A DNA stretch of 64,000 nt from Saccharopolyspora rhizosphaerae (GCF_003931915.1 NZ_RSAA01000001.1:62001-126000), one strand, 5' to 3'. Positions 51,439 to 60,015 are shown, counted from the stretch's first letter. Translations and numbers: made by a program. The notes: generated by a model from the sequence alone, not told the origin.

Positions 51439-51753
51439 AGCTCGGCGGCCGGAAGTCGGACCGACGTCGCACCGCGCGACGGCGATCCGGCCTCGGCCGC
51501 CCGCAACACCGAACCGAGCCCGTCCGGCCCGAAGTGCTCCCCTGCCCGGGGCACGGCTCAAGGGTCTCCGCCTAGTTCGGCATCTCGGGCCCGGAGTCCC
51601 GCTGCTCCGGACGCCCGGCACGCCCGCCCGGCGCTCGGTGCGGGTGCACCGCCAGGTCCTCGCAGGTCGGGCCGGTCCGCTGTGGACCGGGAAACGCTCG
51701 AGCACGCCGCGCCGCGGACTGTTCCAGGTCGCCCGCACCGCACGGGGAGCCCT
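51439..51753. other. Gap downstream of the VOC gene
   Basis: About 315 bp without a convincing gene. A minus-strand frame ending near 51575 (HRAPGGRAGRPEQRDSGPEMPN) is GC-rich and could be a fragment, but has no clear start. The repeat cluster follows. Confidence 0.4.
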
Positions 51754-51890
51754 CGGCGTTCTGGCGAAGTTCGAGGCCCGGAGCCCCTCGCTGAAGTTCT
51801 CGCGAGATTCGAGGCCTGGAGTCCCTGTCGGCGTTCTGGCGAAGTTCGAGGCTCGAAGCTCCCCGTCGAAGTTCTCGCGAAGTTTGAACG
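51754..51890. repeat. Tandem 75-bp repeats containing TTCGCGAA-type units
   Basis: CGGCGTTCTGGCGAAGTTCG starts at both 51754 and 51829, a period of 75 bp. Each period also contains GAAGTTCTCGCGA. Four units of the hairpin family are thus present, here as direct repeats. It lies between two genes on the same strand, unlike most other members. Confidence 0.75.
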
Positions 51891-52070
51891 TGGGTGCAGC
51901 TCGCGCTGGTCGCACGTCCTTCAGCGGGTTGGGGGCGTACGCCGTGACGGTGCGTCGACGTGCGAGAGGTGGTGCGCGGGTCCAGTCCGCTCAGGTGCTG
52001 CTGCACGCTCCGCTGCGCGGAGGGCGAGAGCTGCGCGGCAGGGTGGTGGGTGGCGGCCTATCCTCGCGGC

Positions 52071-52865
52071 ATGCAGCTTGATCTTTCCGGACGCACCGCG
52101 CTGATCACCGGGTCCACCCAGGGCATCGGGTACGCCATCGCCCAGGGGCTGGCCCGGGCCGGAGCGCGGGTGGCGATCAACGGCCGCACACCCGAACGGG
52201 TCGACGAGGCGGTGCGGCGGATCCAGCACGACGTGCCCGGTGCCGAGGCCGTCGCCGCGGCCGCCGACGTCACCACCGAGGCCGGGGCCGCCGGCCTGCT
52301 CGAGGCGTTGCCGCAGGTCGACGTGCTGATCAACAACCTCGGCATCTTCGGGGCCCAGCCCGCCCTGGAGATCACCGACGACGACTGGCGCCGCTACTTC
52401 GAGGTCAACGTGCTCGCCGCGGTGCGGCTGACGCGCTCCTACCTGCCGGGCATGGTCGAGCGCGGGTGGGGTCGCATCCAGTACATCGCCAGCGACTCGG
52501 CCGTGGTGATCCCCGCCGAGATGATCCACTACGGCGTGTCGAAGACCGCCCTGCTCGCCGCTTCCCGCGGGTTCGCCAAGGAAGCCGCCGGCACGGGCGT
52601 GACGGTCAACTCGGTGATCGCGGGCCCGACCCACACCGCCGGGGTCGAGGGGTTCGTCTACGTGCTGGTCGACCCGTCGGTGCCGTGGGACGAGGCGCAG
52701 CGGCGGTTCATGCGCGAGCACCGGCCGCAGTCGCTGCTGCAGCGGCTCATCGAGCCGGAGGAGATCGCCAACATGGTCGTGTACCTCAGCTCCCCGCTGG
52801 CCTCCGCGACGACCGGTGGTGCGGTGCGCGTCGACGGCGGCTACGTGGACTCCATCCTGCCCTGA
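52071..52865 (+). CDS. SDR-family oxidoreductase
   Basis: A protein of 264 residues. The nucleotide-binding TGSTQGIG is at residues about 13-20, NNLGIFG at about 86-92 (a Leu replaces the usual Ala of NNAG), and the catalytic QYIASDSAVVIPAEMIHYGVSK segment carries Ser, Tyr and Lys. The C-terminus is GGAVRVDGGYVDSILP. A plain ATG start is used; the ribosome-binding site is weak. Its last 25 bases overlap a small minus-strand open frame. The substrate is unknown. Confidence 0.86.
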   Translation: MQLDLSGRTALITGSTQGIGYAIAQGLARAGARVAINGRTPERVDEAVRRIQHDVPGAEAVAAAADVTTEAGAAGLLEALPQVDVLINNLGIFGAQPALEITDDDWRRYFEVNVLAAVRLTRSYLPGMVERGWGRIQYIASDSAVVIPAEMIHYGVSKTALLAASRGFAKEAAGTGVTVNSVIAGPTHTAGVEGFVYVLVDPSVPWDEAQRRFMREHRPQSLLQRLIEPEEIANMVVYLSSPLASATTGGAVRVDGGYVDSILP

Positions 52866-53020
52866 TCGTCCGAATGCGGGTGGGAGGCGAGCCAGTCCCA
52901 CATCGGTGACGCCTCGGTGAAGTCGCGCGCGGCGCCGCAGCAGCAGGTGGCCCGCATCCCGCCGGGCGTCCACTCGACGCGGGGCGCGACGGTGTCGCGG
53001 GTCGGGCAGGTGGTGTCGAT
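52841..53020 (-). CDS. Small cysteine-rich protein with uncertain start
   Basis: On the minus strand the frame TCPTRDTVAPRVEWTPGGMR, then ATCCCGAARDFTEASPMWDW to GRMEST and TAG is protein-like with high GC at third positions. A first Cys is followed 20 residues later by a CCC cluster, suggesting a metal site. The only ATG is internal (MRATCCC at 52957, 38 residues). An ATC with GGGAG 6 bp upstream at 53020 would include the first Cys but is a rare start codon. The stop lies within the converging SDR gene. Confidence 0.45.
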   Translation of the reverse strand: MDTTCPTRDTVAPRVEWTPGGMRATCCCGAARDFTEASPMWDWLASHPHSDDQGRMEST

Positions 53021-53109
53021 GGTGGGGCTCCCGTCAGCTCCGTCGCGATGACGCCGGTCCCCACACGGTATTGCTGTTGATCTTGACAGTAAAGGTGGTG
53101 CGGTGTGGA

Positions 53110-53871
53110 TCAGGCCAGCGCACGCGAAATCGCGCGGGCCGCCGCGCGCACCAGCGGGCTCAGCGAGAGCGCGGTCGCGGTCCCGTGCCGCACCACCAGC
53201 GAGACCGCGGCGACGACCTCGTCCCGCTGGTCGAACACCGGCGCCGCCACCGACAGCGCATCGCAGGTGACCTGGCGGTCGCTGACCGCGAAACCGCAGG
53301 TGCGCACCTCGGCCAGCATCCGGCGCAGCGCCGCCGGATCGGTGATGGTCATGTCGGTGAAGCGCGGGATCTCCCCGTCGAGCACCTCGTTCTGCACCTC
53401 GGCGGGCGCGTGCGCCAGCAGCACCAGGCCGACCCCGGTGGCGGTCAAGGCGAACCGGCCGCCCACGCGCGTGCGCACCGGGACGGCTCCGCTGCCGGCG
53501 ATGCGTTCCACGAACACGACCTCGGTGCCCTCGCGGACCGCCAGCTGCACGTTCTCCCTGGTCACGGCCGAGAGGTCCTCGAGCGTCGGCATCGCCAGCT
53601 CGCGCAGCCCGAGGCCGCGGGGTGCCAGCGAACCCAGTTCCCACAGCCGCAGTCCCACCCGGTAAGCGCCGTCTTCGCCGCGCTCGAGCGCGCCCCAGTC
53701 GACCAGGTCGCCGAGCATCCGGTAGGCGGTGGAGGTCGGCAGTCCCGTGTGGCGGGCCAGCTCGCTGAGCGTCATCGCGCTGCGCTCCGGCGAGAACGCG
53801 TCGAGCAGTTGCAGCGCGCGGCGCACCACGGGCCCGGTCGGACCGGTCGGCCGTCCACGCCGCTCGGCCAT
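53110..53871 (-). CDS. IclR-family regulator
   Basis: A protein of 253 residues. The winged helix is at residues about 15-75 (LSELARHTGLPTSTAYRMLG). The effector domain contains NVQLAVREGTEVVFVERIAG and FALTATGVGLVLLAHAP. The start codon shares TGATG with the stop of the alditol oxidase gene, so the two are co-translated. Regulation of the oxidase is the natural guess. The ligand is unknown. Confidence 0.9.
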   Translation of the reverse strand: MAERRGRPTGPTGPVVRRALQLLDAFSPERSAMTLSELARHTGLPTSTAYRMLGDLVDWGALERGEDGAYRVGLRLWELGSLAPRGLGLRELAMPTLEDLSAVTRENVQLAVREGTEVVFVERIAGSGAVPVRTRVGGRFALTATGVGLVLLAHAPAEVQNEVLDGEIPRFTDMTITDPAALRRMLAEVRTCGFAVSDRQVTCDALSVAAPVFDQRDEVVAAVSLVVRHGTATALSLSPLVRAAARAISRALA

Positions 53872-55103
53872 CACAACCCGATCGTGCGGGCCAGGAACTC
53901 GTTGGCGAACTTGCCCGCGGGGTCGAAACGCCGCGCCAGCGAGCGGAAGTCGGCGAGCTTGGGGTAGAGCAGGTCGAGGTCGGCCGGTTCGGTGGTGAAC
54001 AGCTTGCCCCAGTGCGGCCGGCCGCCGAAGGGTTCCAGCGCGGCCTCGATGTCGGGCAGCAGCGCCTCGACCGAGGCTTGGGCGGGCTGCCAGGTGAAGT
54101 GGAAGGCCACCGAGTCCGAACCGTGCGCGGGGCTCAGCCACAGGTCGTCGGCCGCGATCGTGCGCACCTCGCTGACCCGCAGCAGCGGGGCCATCTTGTC
54201 GGCCAGCGGGCGCAGCGCCGCCAGCGCGGCCGCGCCGTGCTCGGCGGGCACGAAGTACTCGCTCTGCAGCTCGTCGCCGTTGCTGGGGGTGAAGCCGGCC
54301 TTGAAGTGCGGCAACCGCTCGTACCACGCCCCGGCGAGGCCCAACTGCTCGGTGAGGTTCTCGATGCCGGTGTCGCGCAGCATGTGCGTGGGGACCTCGG
54401 CCGGGCGGGCACCGGTGAACTCGGCGGGCACGTCCTCGCCGACGCGGGACTTCACCCACACCTGCACCAGCTCGTCGAAGTCGGTGAACACGCTGACGCT
54501 GTAGGCCGCGGCGGTGATCTTCTCGAACTCGCTGAGCAGGACGTCCCAGCTCGGCCCCAGGTGCACGGTCGTAGCGACGTCGAAGGAGGGCTGCACCCGC
54601 AGCCCGATGCGGGTCACGACGCCCAGTGTCCCGAGGTGCACCACGGCTCCGGCGAAGTCCGGGTCGTCCGGCCGCAACCGCACGAACTCGCCGTCTCCGC
54701 GCACGATGTCGAGTCCGGCCACCGCGGCGCTCAGCGAGGGGTTGCGCACGCCGGAGCCGTGCGTGCCGGTGGCGGTGGCCCCGACGACGCTGATGTGCGG
54801 CAGGGACGCCATGTTGTGCAGCGCGTGCCCGGAGGCCGCGAGCTTGGGCGCCAGTTCGCCGTAGCGCATGCCGCCGGGCACCCAGGCGATGTCACCGTCG
54901 ATCTCGACGTCGTCGGGCAGGCCGTCGAGGCGGAGGTGGTCGGCGCTGGTGTCGGCGATGTCGTTGAAGCAGTGCCGCGAGCCCAGCACCTTGATCCGCT
55001 CCGACCCGGCGACCAGCCGCCGCACCTCGTCGACGCTGCTCGGGCGGTGCGTGCGCTGCGCCCGGTAGGTGAGGTTCCCCGCCCAGTTCGTTCCACCAGC
55101 CAC
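53871..55103 (-). CDS. FAD-dependent alditol oxidase (AldO/xylitol oxidase-like)
   Basis: A protein of 410 residues of the VAO family. The N-terminal FAD domain has GTNWAGNLTYRAQR and KVLGSRHCFNDIADT; the His in this loop is the site of covalent flavin attachment in Streptomyces AldO, where the loop reads GSGHSFN. Other AldO-like segments are NMASLPHISVVGATATGTHG, WYERLPHFKAGFTPS, ELQSEYFVPAEH and GGRPHWGKLFTTE. It oxidises sugar alcohols such as xylitol or sorbitol to aldoses, making hydrogen peroxide. Function is known for the family; the substrate here is inferred. Confidence 0.9.
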   Translation of the reverse strand: MAGGTNWAGNLTYRAQRTHRPSSVDEVRRLVAGSERIKVLGSRHCFNDIADTSADHLRLDGLPDDVEIDGDIAWVPGGMRYGELAPKLAASGHALHNMASLPHISVVGATATGTHGSGVRNPSLSAAVAGLDIVRGDGEFVRLRPDDPDFAGAVVHLGTLGVVTRIGLRVQPSFDVATTVHLGPSWDVLLSEFEKITAAAYSVSVFTDFDELVQVWVKSRVGEDVPAEFTGARPAEVPTHMLRDTGIENLTEQLGLAGAWYERLPHFKAGFTPSNGDELQSEYFVPAEHGAAALAALRPLADKMAPLLRVSEVRTIAADDLWLSPAHGSDSVAFHFTWQPAQASVEALLPDIEAALEPFGGRPHWGKLFTTEPADLDLLYPKLADFRSLARRFDPAGKFANEFLARTIGL

Positions 55104-55172
55104 GGAGGCAACGTTAACCCTGTGAACACCGGCGGCGGTATGGCCCTCTCCTCCACACCGCCGCCGGACGGA

Positions 55173-55724
55173 TCACGCGGGGAGGTTGGCCTTGAGCTTG
55201 TCCAGGGCCGTGGTCAGCTGTTCGACGACCTCCGGGTCGTCGGCCGGGTGGGTCTCGGCGAAGCGGGTCATCGAGCCGGGGATGCTGAGCTTGACCTCGT
55301 CGACGATCGCGGCGCCGGCGATGCCGGCGGACTTGCGGGTCTCGTCCTGCGCCCACACCCCGCCGTACTGGCCGAAGGCGGTGCCGACCACCGCGGTGGG
55401 CTTGCCGGACAGGGCGCCCGCACCGAACGGGCGGGAGAGCCAGTCGATGGCGTTCTTGAGCACGGCCGGGATGGTGCCGTTGTACTCGGGCGCGAACAGC
55501 AGGAACGCGTCCGCGGCTCCGGCGGCCTCGCGCAGCCGGGTGGCGGCGGTGGGCACCTCGGCCTCGGTGTCGACGTCCTCGTTGTAGAAGGGCAGGTCGC
55601 CGAGACCGTCGAAGATCTCGATCTCGACGTCGCTGGGGGCGTGCGAGCGGGCCGCCTCGGCGAGCTGGCGGTTGTGCGAACCGGCGCGGAGGCTGCCGAC
55701 GAGCGCGAGGACCTTGGCGGTCAT
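55173..55724 (-). CDS. NADPH-dependent FMN reductase
   Basis: A protein of 183 residues with GGAGAG upstream. It is a flavodoxin-like reductase: KVLALVGSLRAGSHNRQLAE at the N-terminus for FMN phosphate binding, FLLFAPEYNGTIPAVLKNAI for the isoalloxazine contact and VVGTAFGQYGGVWAQDETR. It reduces FMN or quinones with NADPH. It is divergent from a TetR gene, and two related palindromes lie in the spacer, so it is probably induced as a stress or quinone response. Confidence 0.92.
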   Translation of the reverse strand: MTAKVLALVGSLRAGSHNRQLAEAARSHAPSDVEIEIFDGLGDLPFYNEDVDTEAEVPTAATRLREAAGAADAFLLFAPEYNGTIPAVLKNAIDWLSRPFGAGALSGKPTAVVGTAFGQYGGVWAQDETRKSAGIAGAAIVDEVKLSIPGSMTRFAETHPADDPEVVEQLTTALDKLKANLPA

Positions 55725-55763
55725 GGGTATCTCTCCAGGTGAGGAGTAAGGTGGGAAGGCAAG

Positions 55764-55811
55764 CGGACCGTGGTCCGATTGCTTTCTACCACCGAAGCGG
55801 ACTGTGGTCCA
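55764..55811. promoter_or_regulatory. Pair of TetR-type operators
   Basis: CGGACCGTGGTCCG (55764-55777) is a perfect 14-bp palindrome. CGGACTGTGGTCCA (55798-55811) is an imperfect copy 34 bp further, about three helical turns. Both lie between the divergent FMN reductase and TetR genes. Confidence 0.8.
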
Positions 55812-55841
55812 GTTCCTTGTGCGAGGCGTTACGCTGTGCGC

Positions 55842-56498
55842 ATGAGTGGTGGCATGCCGCGGTTCGGACCGACCGCCGAGACCCTGTCCGGGCCCGTGGA
55901 GCTCGACATCACCGCCGCCGCGGAGGGGCGCAGGCCACGCGCCGACGCCGTCCGCAACCGCGCCAAGCTCCTCGACGCCGCCGCGCGCCTGGTGGCCGAC
56001 TGCGGTGCCGCGAGCCTGACCATGGACGCCGTCGCGGCCGAGGCCGAGGTCGGCAAGGGCACCGTGTTCCGCCGGTTCGGCGACCGCAACGGTCTGCTGC
56101 TGGCCCTGCTCGACCACGTGGAGGAGCAGCTGCAGCAGGCCTTCCTCGAAGGTCCGCCGCCGCTCGGGCCCGGTGCGCCCGCCGTCGAGCGGCTGCGCGC
56201 CTTCGGGCCTGCGGTGATGCGGCACGAGCGGGACAACGTGGAGCTCTACCTCGCCGCCCAGCCGCCGGCCGAACGCCGGTGCCTGGTGCCCGCGCGCGCA
56301 CTGCGCCGCAGCCACCTGGCGATCCTGCTGCGCCGGACCGACGCCGCCGCGGACGTCGAGCTCGCCGCCGAGACGCTGCTGGCCTCCATCGACACCGCGC
56401 TGGTGCACCACCTCGTCGAGCAGCGCGGCTTCCCGCTCGACCGCCTCGAAGCCGGTTGGCAGGACCTCGTCACGCGCTTCGCGACACCCCCGCGGTGA
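55842..56498 (+). CDS. TetR-family regulator
   Basis: A protein of 218 residues. The helix-turn-helix lies at residues about 45-90: RAKLLDAAARLVADCGAASL, TMDAVAAEAEVGKGTVFRRFG. The ligand domain follows. It is divergent from an FMN reductase gene and two TetR-like operators are present between them, so control of that gene and itself is likely. The TRAP transporter genes start 140 bp downstream on the same strand and may be read through, but there is no coupling. Confidence 0.9.
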   Translation: MSGGMPRFGPTAETLSGPVELDITAAAEGRRPRADAVRNRAKLLDAAARLVADCGAASLTMDAVAAEAEVGKGTVFRRFGDRNGLLLALLDHVEEQLQQAFLEGPPPLGPGAPAVERLRAFGPAVMRHERDNVELYLAAQPPAERRCLVPARALRRSHLAILLRRTDAAADVELAAETLLASIDTALVHHLVEQRGFPLDRLEAGWQDLVTRFATPPR

Positions 56499-56637
56499 GC
56501 TTCCGCTGAGCGGGAAGATCTTGTTGGTCATCCTCCGTTCGTGGTGCGAACCTCCGGCGGCTCGTGCGTGAGAGGAGTTCGCCGGTGAACGACGCGGTTC
56601 CCGAAGTGCTGTCCCCGCGGCCTCCGGGAGGCGCGCG

Positions 56638-57645
56638 ATGAACCCGGTGTCGCGGCGGAGCGTGCTCGCCGCGGCCGGACTGGGCGTCCTCGCCGGCGTC
56701 ACGGGTTGCGCGCCCGGAGCGCGCCGGCCGGTGGCCGCCACCTACCTGACCACCTCCTACGACGACCTGTACCCGGGCGTCGAGATGTTCCTCGGGGAGG
56801 CCCGCGAACTCGGCGGTTTCGACTTCGACGTGTTCCCCTCCGGACAACTGCTCGGTGCCGAGGAGCTGGTGCCCGGCATGCTGCACGGCATCGCCGATGT
56901 CGTCGTGCAGACGAGCTCCTACGTCTCCTCCAGCTTCCCGATCCTGGGATCGCTGGAACTGCCGTTCACCACCGAGGACTTCGGCCGCTACCTGCGCGCC
57001 TGCGATCCGGGCAGCGATGTCTCACGGCTGATCAACCAGCGCTTGACCGGGCAGAACATGCGGATGCTCGGCGGCATGGCCACCGGTTTCGAGTACCTCT
57101 GGACCATCGACAAGCCGATCCGCAGCCCGGAGGACGTGCGCGGGCTGCGCCTGCGCGTGGCGGGTGAGATCGAGGGCGAGACGGTCAAAGCCCTCGGCGG
57201 CGCACCGGTCTTCCTCGGTTCCGCCGAGCTCTACCAGGCGCTCGAACGCGGCACGATCGACGGGATGATGAGCTACCTCGGCACGGTCGTCTCCCGCGAC
57301 CTGCAGGAGATCCTGCGCTACGGCACCGCCGCCCACTTCGGTGCGTACACGGTGGACGCCTACTGCCGCGCCGACTGGTACGACTCGCTGCCGCCGCACC
57401 AGCAGCAGGCCCTCGACGAAGCCGGCCGGGTGCTCTTCCGCGACGGCACCGCCAACCTCGTCGACGTCCACGAGCACGACTACCTGCCCGCGGTGCGCGA
57501 GGCGGGCGTCGAGCTGGTCGAGCTCGACGAGGCCGGGCTGCGGCCGTTCCGCAACGCGGTCTCCGCCGTGCACGAACGCTGGCGCGCGCTGCTGGGCGAC
57601 CCCGCCGCCGCGCAACGCGCGCTCGAGCTGATCCGCGACGCCTGA
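56638..57645 (+). CDS. TRAP transporter substrate-binding protein (DctP family)
   Basis: A protein of 335 residues; GGGAGG precedes the ATG by 5 bp. The leader has twin arginines (SRRSVLAAAGLGVLAG) and a lipobox-like VTGC, so a Tat-exported lipoprotein is likely. DctP motifs are LGAEELVPGMLHGIADVVVQ, SPEDVRGLRLRVAGEIEG and the helix LYQALERGTIDGMM. It binds a carboxylate or similar solute outside the cell and passes it to the Q and M subunits. The substrate is not evident. Confidence 0.92.
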   Translation: MNPVSRRSVLAAAGLGVLAGVTGCAPGARRPVAATYLTTSYDDLYPGVEMFLGEARELGGFDFDVFPSGQLLGAEELVPGMLHGIADVVVQTSSYVSSSFPILGSLELPFTTEDFGRYLRACDPGSDVSRLINQRLTGQNMRMLGGMATGFEYLWTIDKPIRSPEDVRGLRLRVAGEIEGETVKALGGAPVFLGSAELYQALERGTIDGMMSYLGTVVSRDLQEILRYGTAAHFGAYTVDAYCRADWYDSLPPHQQQALDEAGRVLFRDGTANLVDVHEHDYLPAVREAGVELVELDEAGLRPFRNAVSAVHERWRALLGDPAAAQRALELIRDA

Positions 57646-57654
57646 GGAGCGACG

Positions 57655-58188
57655 ATGCTCAACCACCTCCGCCGCATCGTGCTGATCGGCACCAAGTCCC
57701 TGGCGCTGCTGGCGATGATCACCACCGGGCTGATGATGCTGTCCATCAGCTACGACGTCATCGCCCGCTACGCCTTCCGCGCGCCCACCGACTGGGCCTA
57801 CCCGCTCAACACCAGCGCCGTGCTGGCCATGACCGTGCTCGCCGTGCCGCACCTCTACGCCACCGGCCACCACATCTCGATGGACCTCGTGCACCGCTCG
57901 CTGCCGCCACGGCTGAGACGGGCTGCCGACGGGATCACCGCCACCGCCGCCGCGCTGCTCGGACTCGTGCTGGCCGTCACCGGTTTCCAAGCCACCGCGC
58001 TGTCCTACGGCCACGGGCTCACCGGCTCCGGCACCTTCAGCGTTCCACTGTGGATACCGGACCTGCTCCTCGCCGTGTCCGGGACGTTCCTGCTGCTGGT
58101 GGCCGTGCTGTTCCCGCCGCACGCCGAACCCGAACTCGCCGCGACCGCCGCGGGCGCGGACGACGCACAGGACGGAGCCCACGCGTGA
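57655..58188 (+). CDS. TRAP transporter small permease (DctQ family)
   Basis: A protein of 177 residues with four hydrophobic segments (ALLAMITTGLMMLSISYDVI first) and the family signature DVIARYAFRAPTDWAYPLNT. It is 9 bp after the binding-protein gene, and its stop overlaps the start of the large permease (GTGA). It stabilises the large permease in the membrane. Confidence 0.92.
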   Translation: MLNHLRRIVLIGTKSLALLAMITTGLMMLSISYDVIARYAFRAPTDWAYPLNTSAVLAMTVLAVPHLYATGHHISMDLVHRSLPPRLRRAADGITATAAALLGLVLAVTGFQATALSYGHGLTGSGTFSVPLWIPDLLLAVSGTFLLLVAVLFPPHAEPELAATAAGADDAQDGAHA

Positions 58189-59495
58189 TCCTCTCCCACG
58201 GCCTCATCGTGGTGCTGGCGGTGGTGCTGCTGCTGGTGCTCATCGTGGTGCGCACGCCGATCTTCATCGCCCTGGCGGTCTCGGGCATCAGCGGTCTGCT
58301 GTGCCTGTCCGGCTTCGGCGGCCTCAAACTGGTGCCGCTGGCGATGGGCGCGCAGCTGCAGGAGTACGCGCTGGTCGCCGCACCGCTCTACATCCTGCTC
58401 GGTGAAGCGCTCGCCGTCACCGGCCTCGGGCGCGACCTGTTCGCCGCCGCGCACCGCTGGTTCACCCGCGTGCCCGGCGGGCTGGGCGCCTCGGCCATCG
58501 CCTCCTCGACGCTGTTCGGCGCGATGTCCGGCGTGAGCATCTCCTCGGTGGCGCTGATCGGGCGGATGGCCGTGCCCGAGATGCTCTCGCGCGGCTACAA
58601 ACCGGGTTTCGCCGCCGGTTCCGTCGCGGCCTCCGGCGCGCTGGCGATGCTCATCCCGCCGAGCCTGATGTTCATCCTCTACGCCTCGGTCACCGGTGAG
58701 AGCGTCGCTTCGCTGTTCGCCGGTGGGATCGTGCCCGGCCTGCTGCTCGCCGGGCTGATGATCGGCTACGTCGTGGTGCGCGCGAAGCTCAACCCCGCGA
58801 GCGCGCCTCGCGACGGCGAGCGCTTCAGCTGGCGGGAGCGCTGGGCCGCCATCGGCAAGATCACCCCGGCGTTGGTGCTCATCGCGCTGGTGCTCGGCTC
58901 GATCTACACCGGGTTCGCCACGCCCACCGAAGCCGCCGCGATCGGTGCGCTGCTGGCCGTGGCGATGACCGGGCTGGTGTACCGGAAGTTGGGGTGGGCC
59001 AACCTCAAGCTCATCTTCGCCTCCACCGCGACCGTCTCCGCGGCGATGCTGGCCATCGTCGGCTCGGCGTTCGTGTTCACCCAGATGCTCGTCGTGGCGC
59101 GGGTTCCGGAGAACCTCACCGACTTCGTGGTCGGCCTGGACGTGCACCCCTACGTCGTGCTGGTCGGCATCATGCTGGTGCTGGTCCTGCTCGGATGCCT
59201 GGTCGACGCGGCCTCGCTGATGCTGGTGGTGACCCCGATCCTGGTACCCGCCATCGAGGAGCTCGGCTTCGACCCGCTGTGGTTCGGGGTGCTGCTGGTG
59301 GTCAACCTCGAGATGGCGGTGATCACCCCGCCGGTCGGCCTGAACCTCTACACGATGAAATCGGTCGTCCCCGAACTCGACCTGGGCGCGGTGTTCAAGG
59401 GCATCGCGCCCTACCTCGCGATCGAGTTCGCGCTGATCCTGGTCATGATCGCCGTCCCCGAGACGGCCACCTACCTGCCCAGCGTCATCACCTAG
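58185..59495 (+). CDS. TRAP transporter large permease (DctM family)
   Basis: A protein of 436 residues from a GTG in a GTGA overlap. It has about eleven to twelve membrane segments. DctM signatures include AIASSTLFGAMSGVSISSVA, GYKPGFAAGSVAASGALAML, IPPSLMFILYASVTGESVAS and VINLEMAVITPPVGLN-like EMAVITPPVGLNLYTM near the end. It carries out sodium-coupled solute uptake with DctP and DctQ. A very long palindrome lies 180 bp after its stop. Confidence 0.94.
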   Translation: MILSHGLIVVLAVVLLLVLIVVRTPIFIALAVSGISGLLCLSGFGGLKLVPLAMGAQLQEYALVAAPLYILLGEALAVTGLGRDLFAAAHRWFTRVPGGLGASAIASSTLFGAMSGVSISSVALIGRMAVPEMLSRGYKPGFAAGSVAASGALAMLIPPSLMFILYASVTGESVASLFAGGIVPGLLLAGLMIGYVVVRAKLNPASAPRDGERFSWRERWAAIGKITPALVLIALVLGSIYTGFATPTEAAAIGALLAVAMTGLVYRKLGWANLKLIFASTATVSAAMLAIVGSAFVFTQMLVVARVPENLTDFVVGLDVHPYVVLVGIMLVLVLLGCLVDAASLMLVVTPILVPAIEELGFDPLWFGVLLVVNLEMAVITPPVGLNLYTMKSVVPELDLGAVFKGIAPYLAIEFALILVMIAVPETATYLPSVIT

Positions 59496-59674
59496 GTCGC
59501 GGCGCCTCACGGCGTCGGTGGCAAGAACCCCGGAAGGGGAAGGGCAGCAGCTCCGCGGAGTCCCGAGAAAGGAGAGCACGGCGGCTCCGGGGAGACCGAG
59601 AAGAACACCGCGGCGCCGCGGACCCCGTGCGCCGCCCGTGATGCGCGCCGAACACGGCCACCTGAGCCACCGAT

Positions 59675-59718
59675 CGGGCGAGGGGTGACATGTCGCGCGA
59701 CATGTCACCCCTCGCCCG
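59675..59718. terminator. Perfect 44-bp palindrome between converging genes
   Basis: Both halves are exact reverse complements: left CGGGCGAGGGGTGACATGTC, centre GCGC, right GACATGTCACCCCTCGCCCG. It lies between the TRAP operon and the converging CoA-transferase gene. It could act as a bidirectional terminator or a cruciform. The centre TGTCGCGCGACA recalls the ATGTCGCGCG centre at 50.1 kb. Confidence 0.75.
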
Positions 59719-59755
59719 GTCAGGGTGAGGTACCTCGGTGCCCGTTGAGTCCCCG

Positions 59756-59813
59756 TTCGACCTTCGCGCGAAGTTCCGGGAACTTCGGGCTCGAAGTTCG
59801 CCCGGAGTTCGAA
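59756..59813. repeat. TTCGCGCGAA-type stem-loop at a convergent gene junction
   Basis: TTCGACCTTCGCGCGAAGTTC at 59756 and GAAGTTCGCCCGGAGTTCGAA at 59793 are inverted copies (17 of 21). It follows the 44-bp palindrome by 37 bp. The rest of the 520-bp gap to 60015 shows no gene. Confidence 0.7.
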
Positions 59814-60015
59814 CGCGATGCGACGCGACGGTACGCGAGGCGGGGGCCTGGAAGAGGGGCTCTGCCGCGCCTGTGAGGGTGCGTGGGGTGGTGGGTGCTC
59901 CGGGTCCGACCGCGCGTTGCGTCCGACGTGGGCACCACGGCGCGCCGCTGCACCGGGGCCACCGCGACCTGATGGTGCGATGGAGTACGGCTAGCTGGCT
60001 GGGAAGACGCGCGGC

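Noticed and set aside
55173-56741. FMN reductase frame extended to 522 codons
   Set aside because: The extension runs antisense through the TetR gene; family length and ribosome-binding site place the start at 55724.
58005-59708. Minus-strand open frame of 567 codons opposite the TRAP permease
   Set aside because: The product is a His/Asp/Gln-rich repeat-like sequence caused by codon bias of the real DctM gene.
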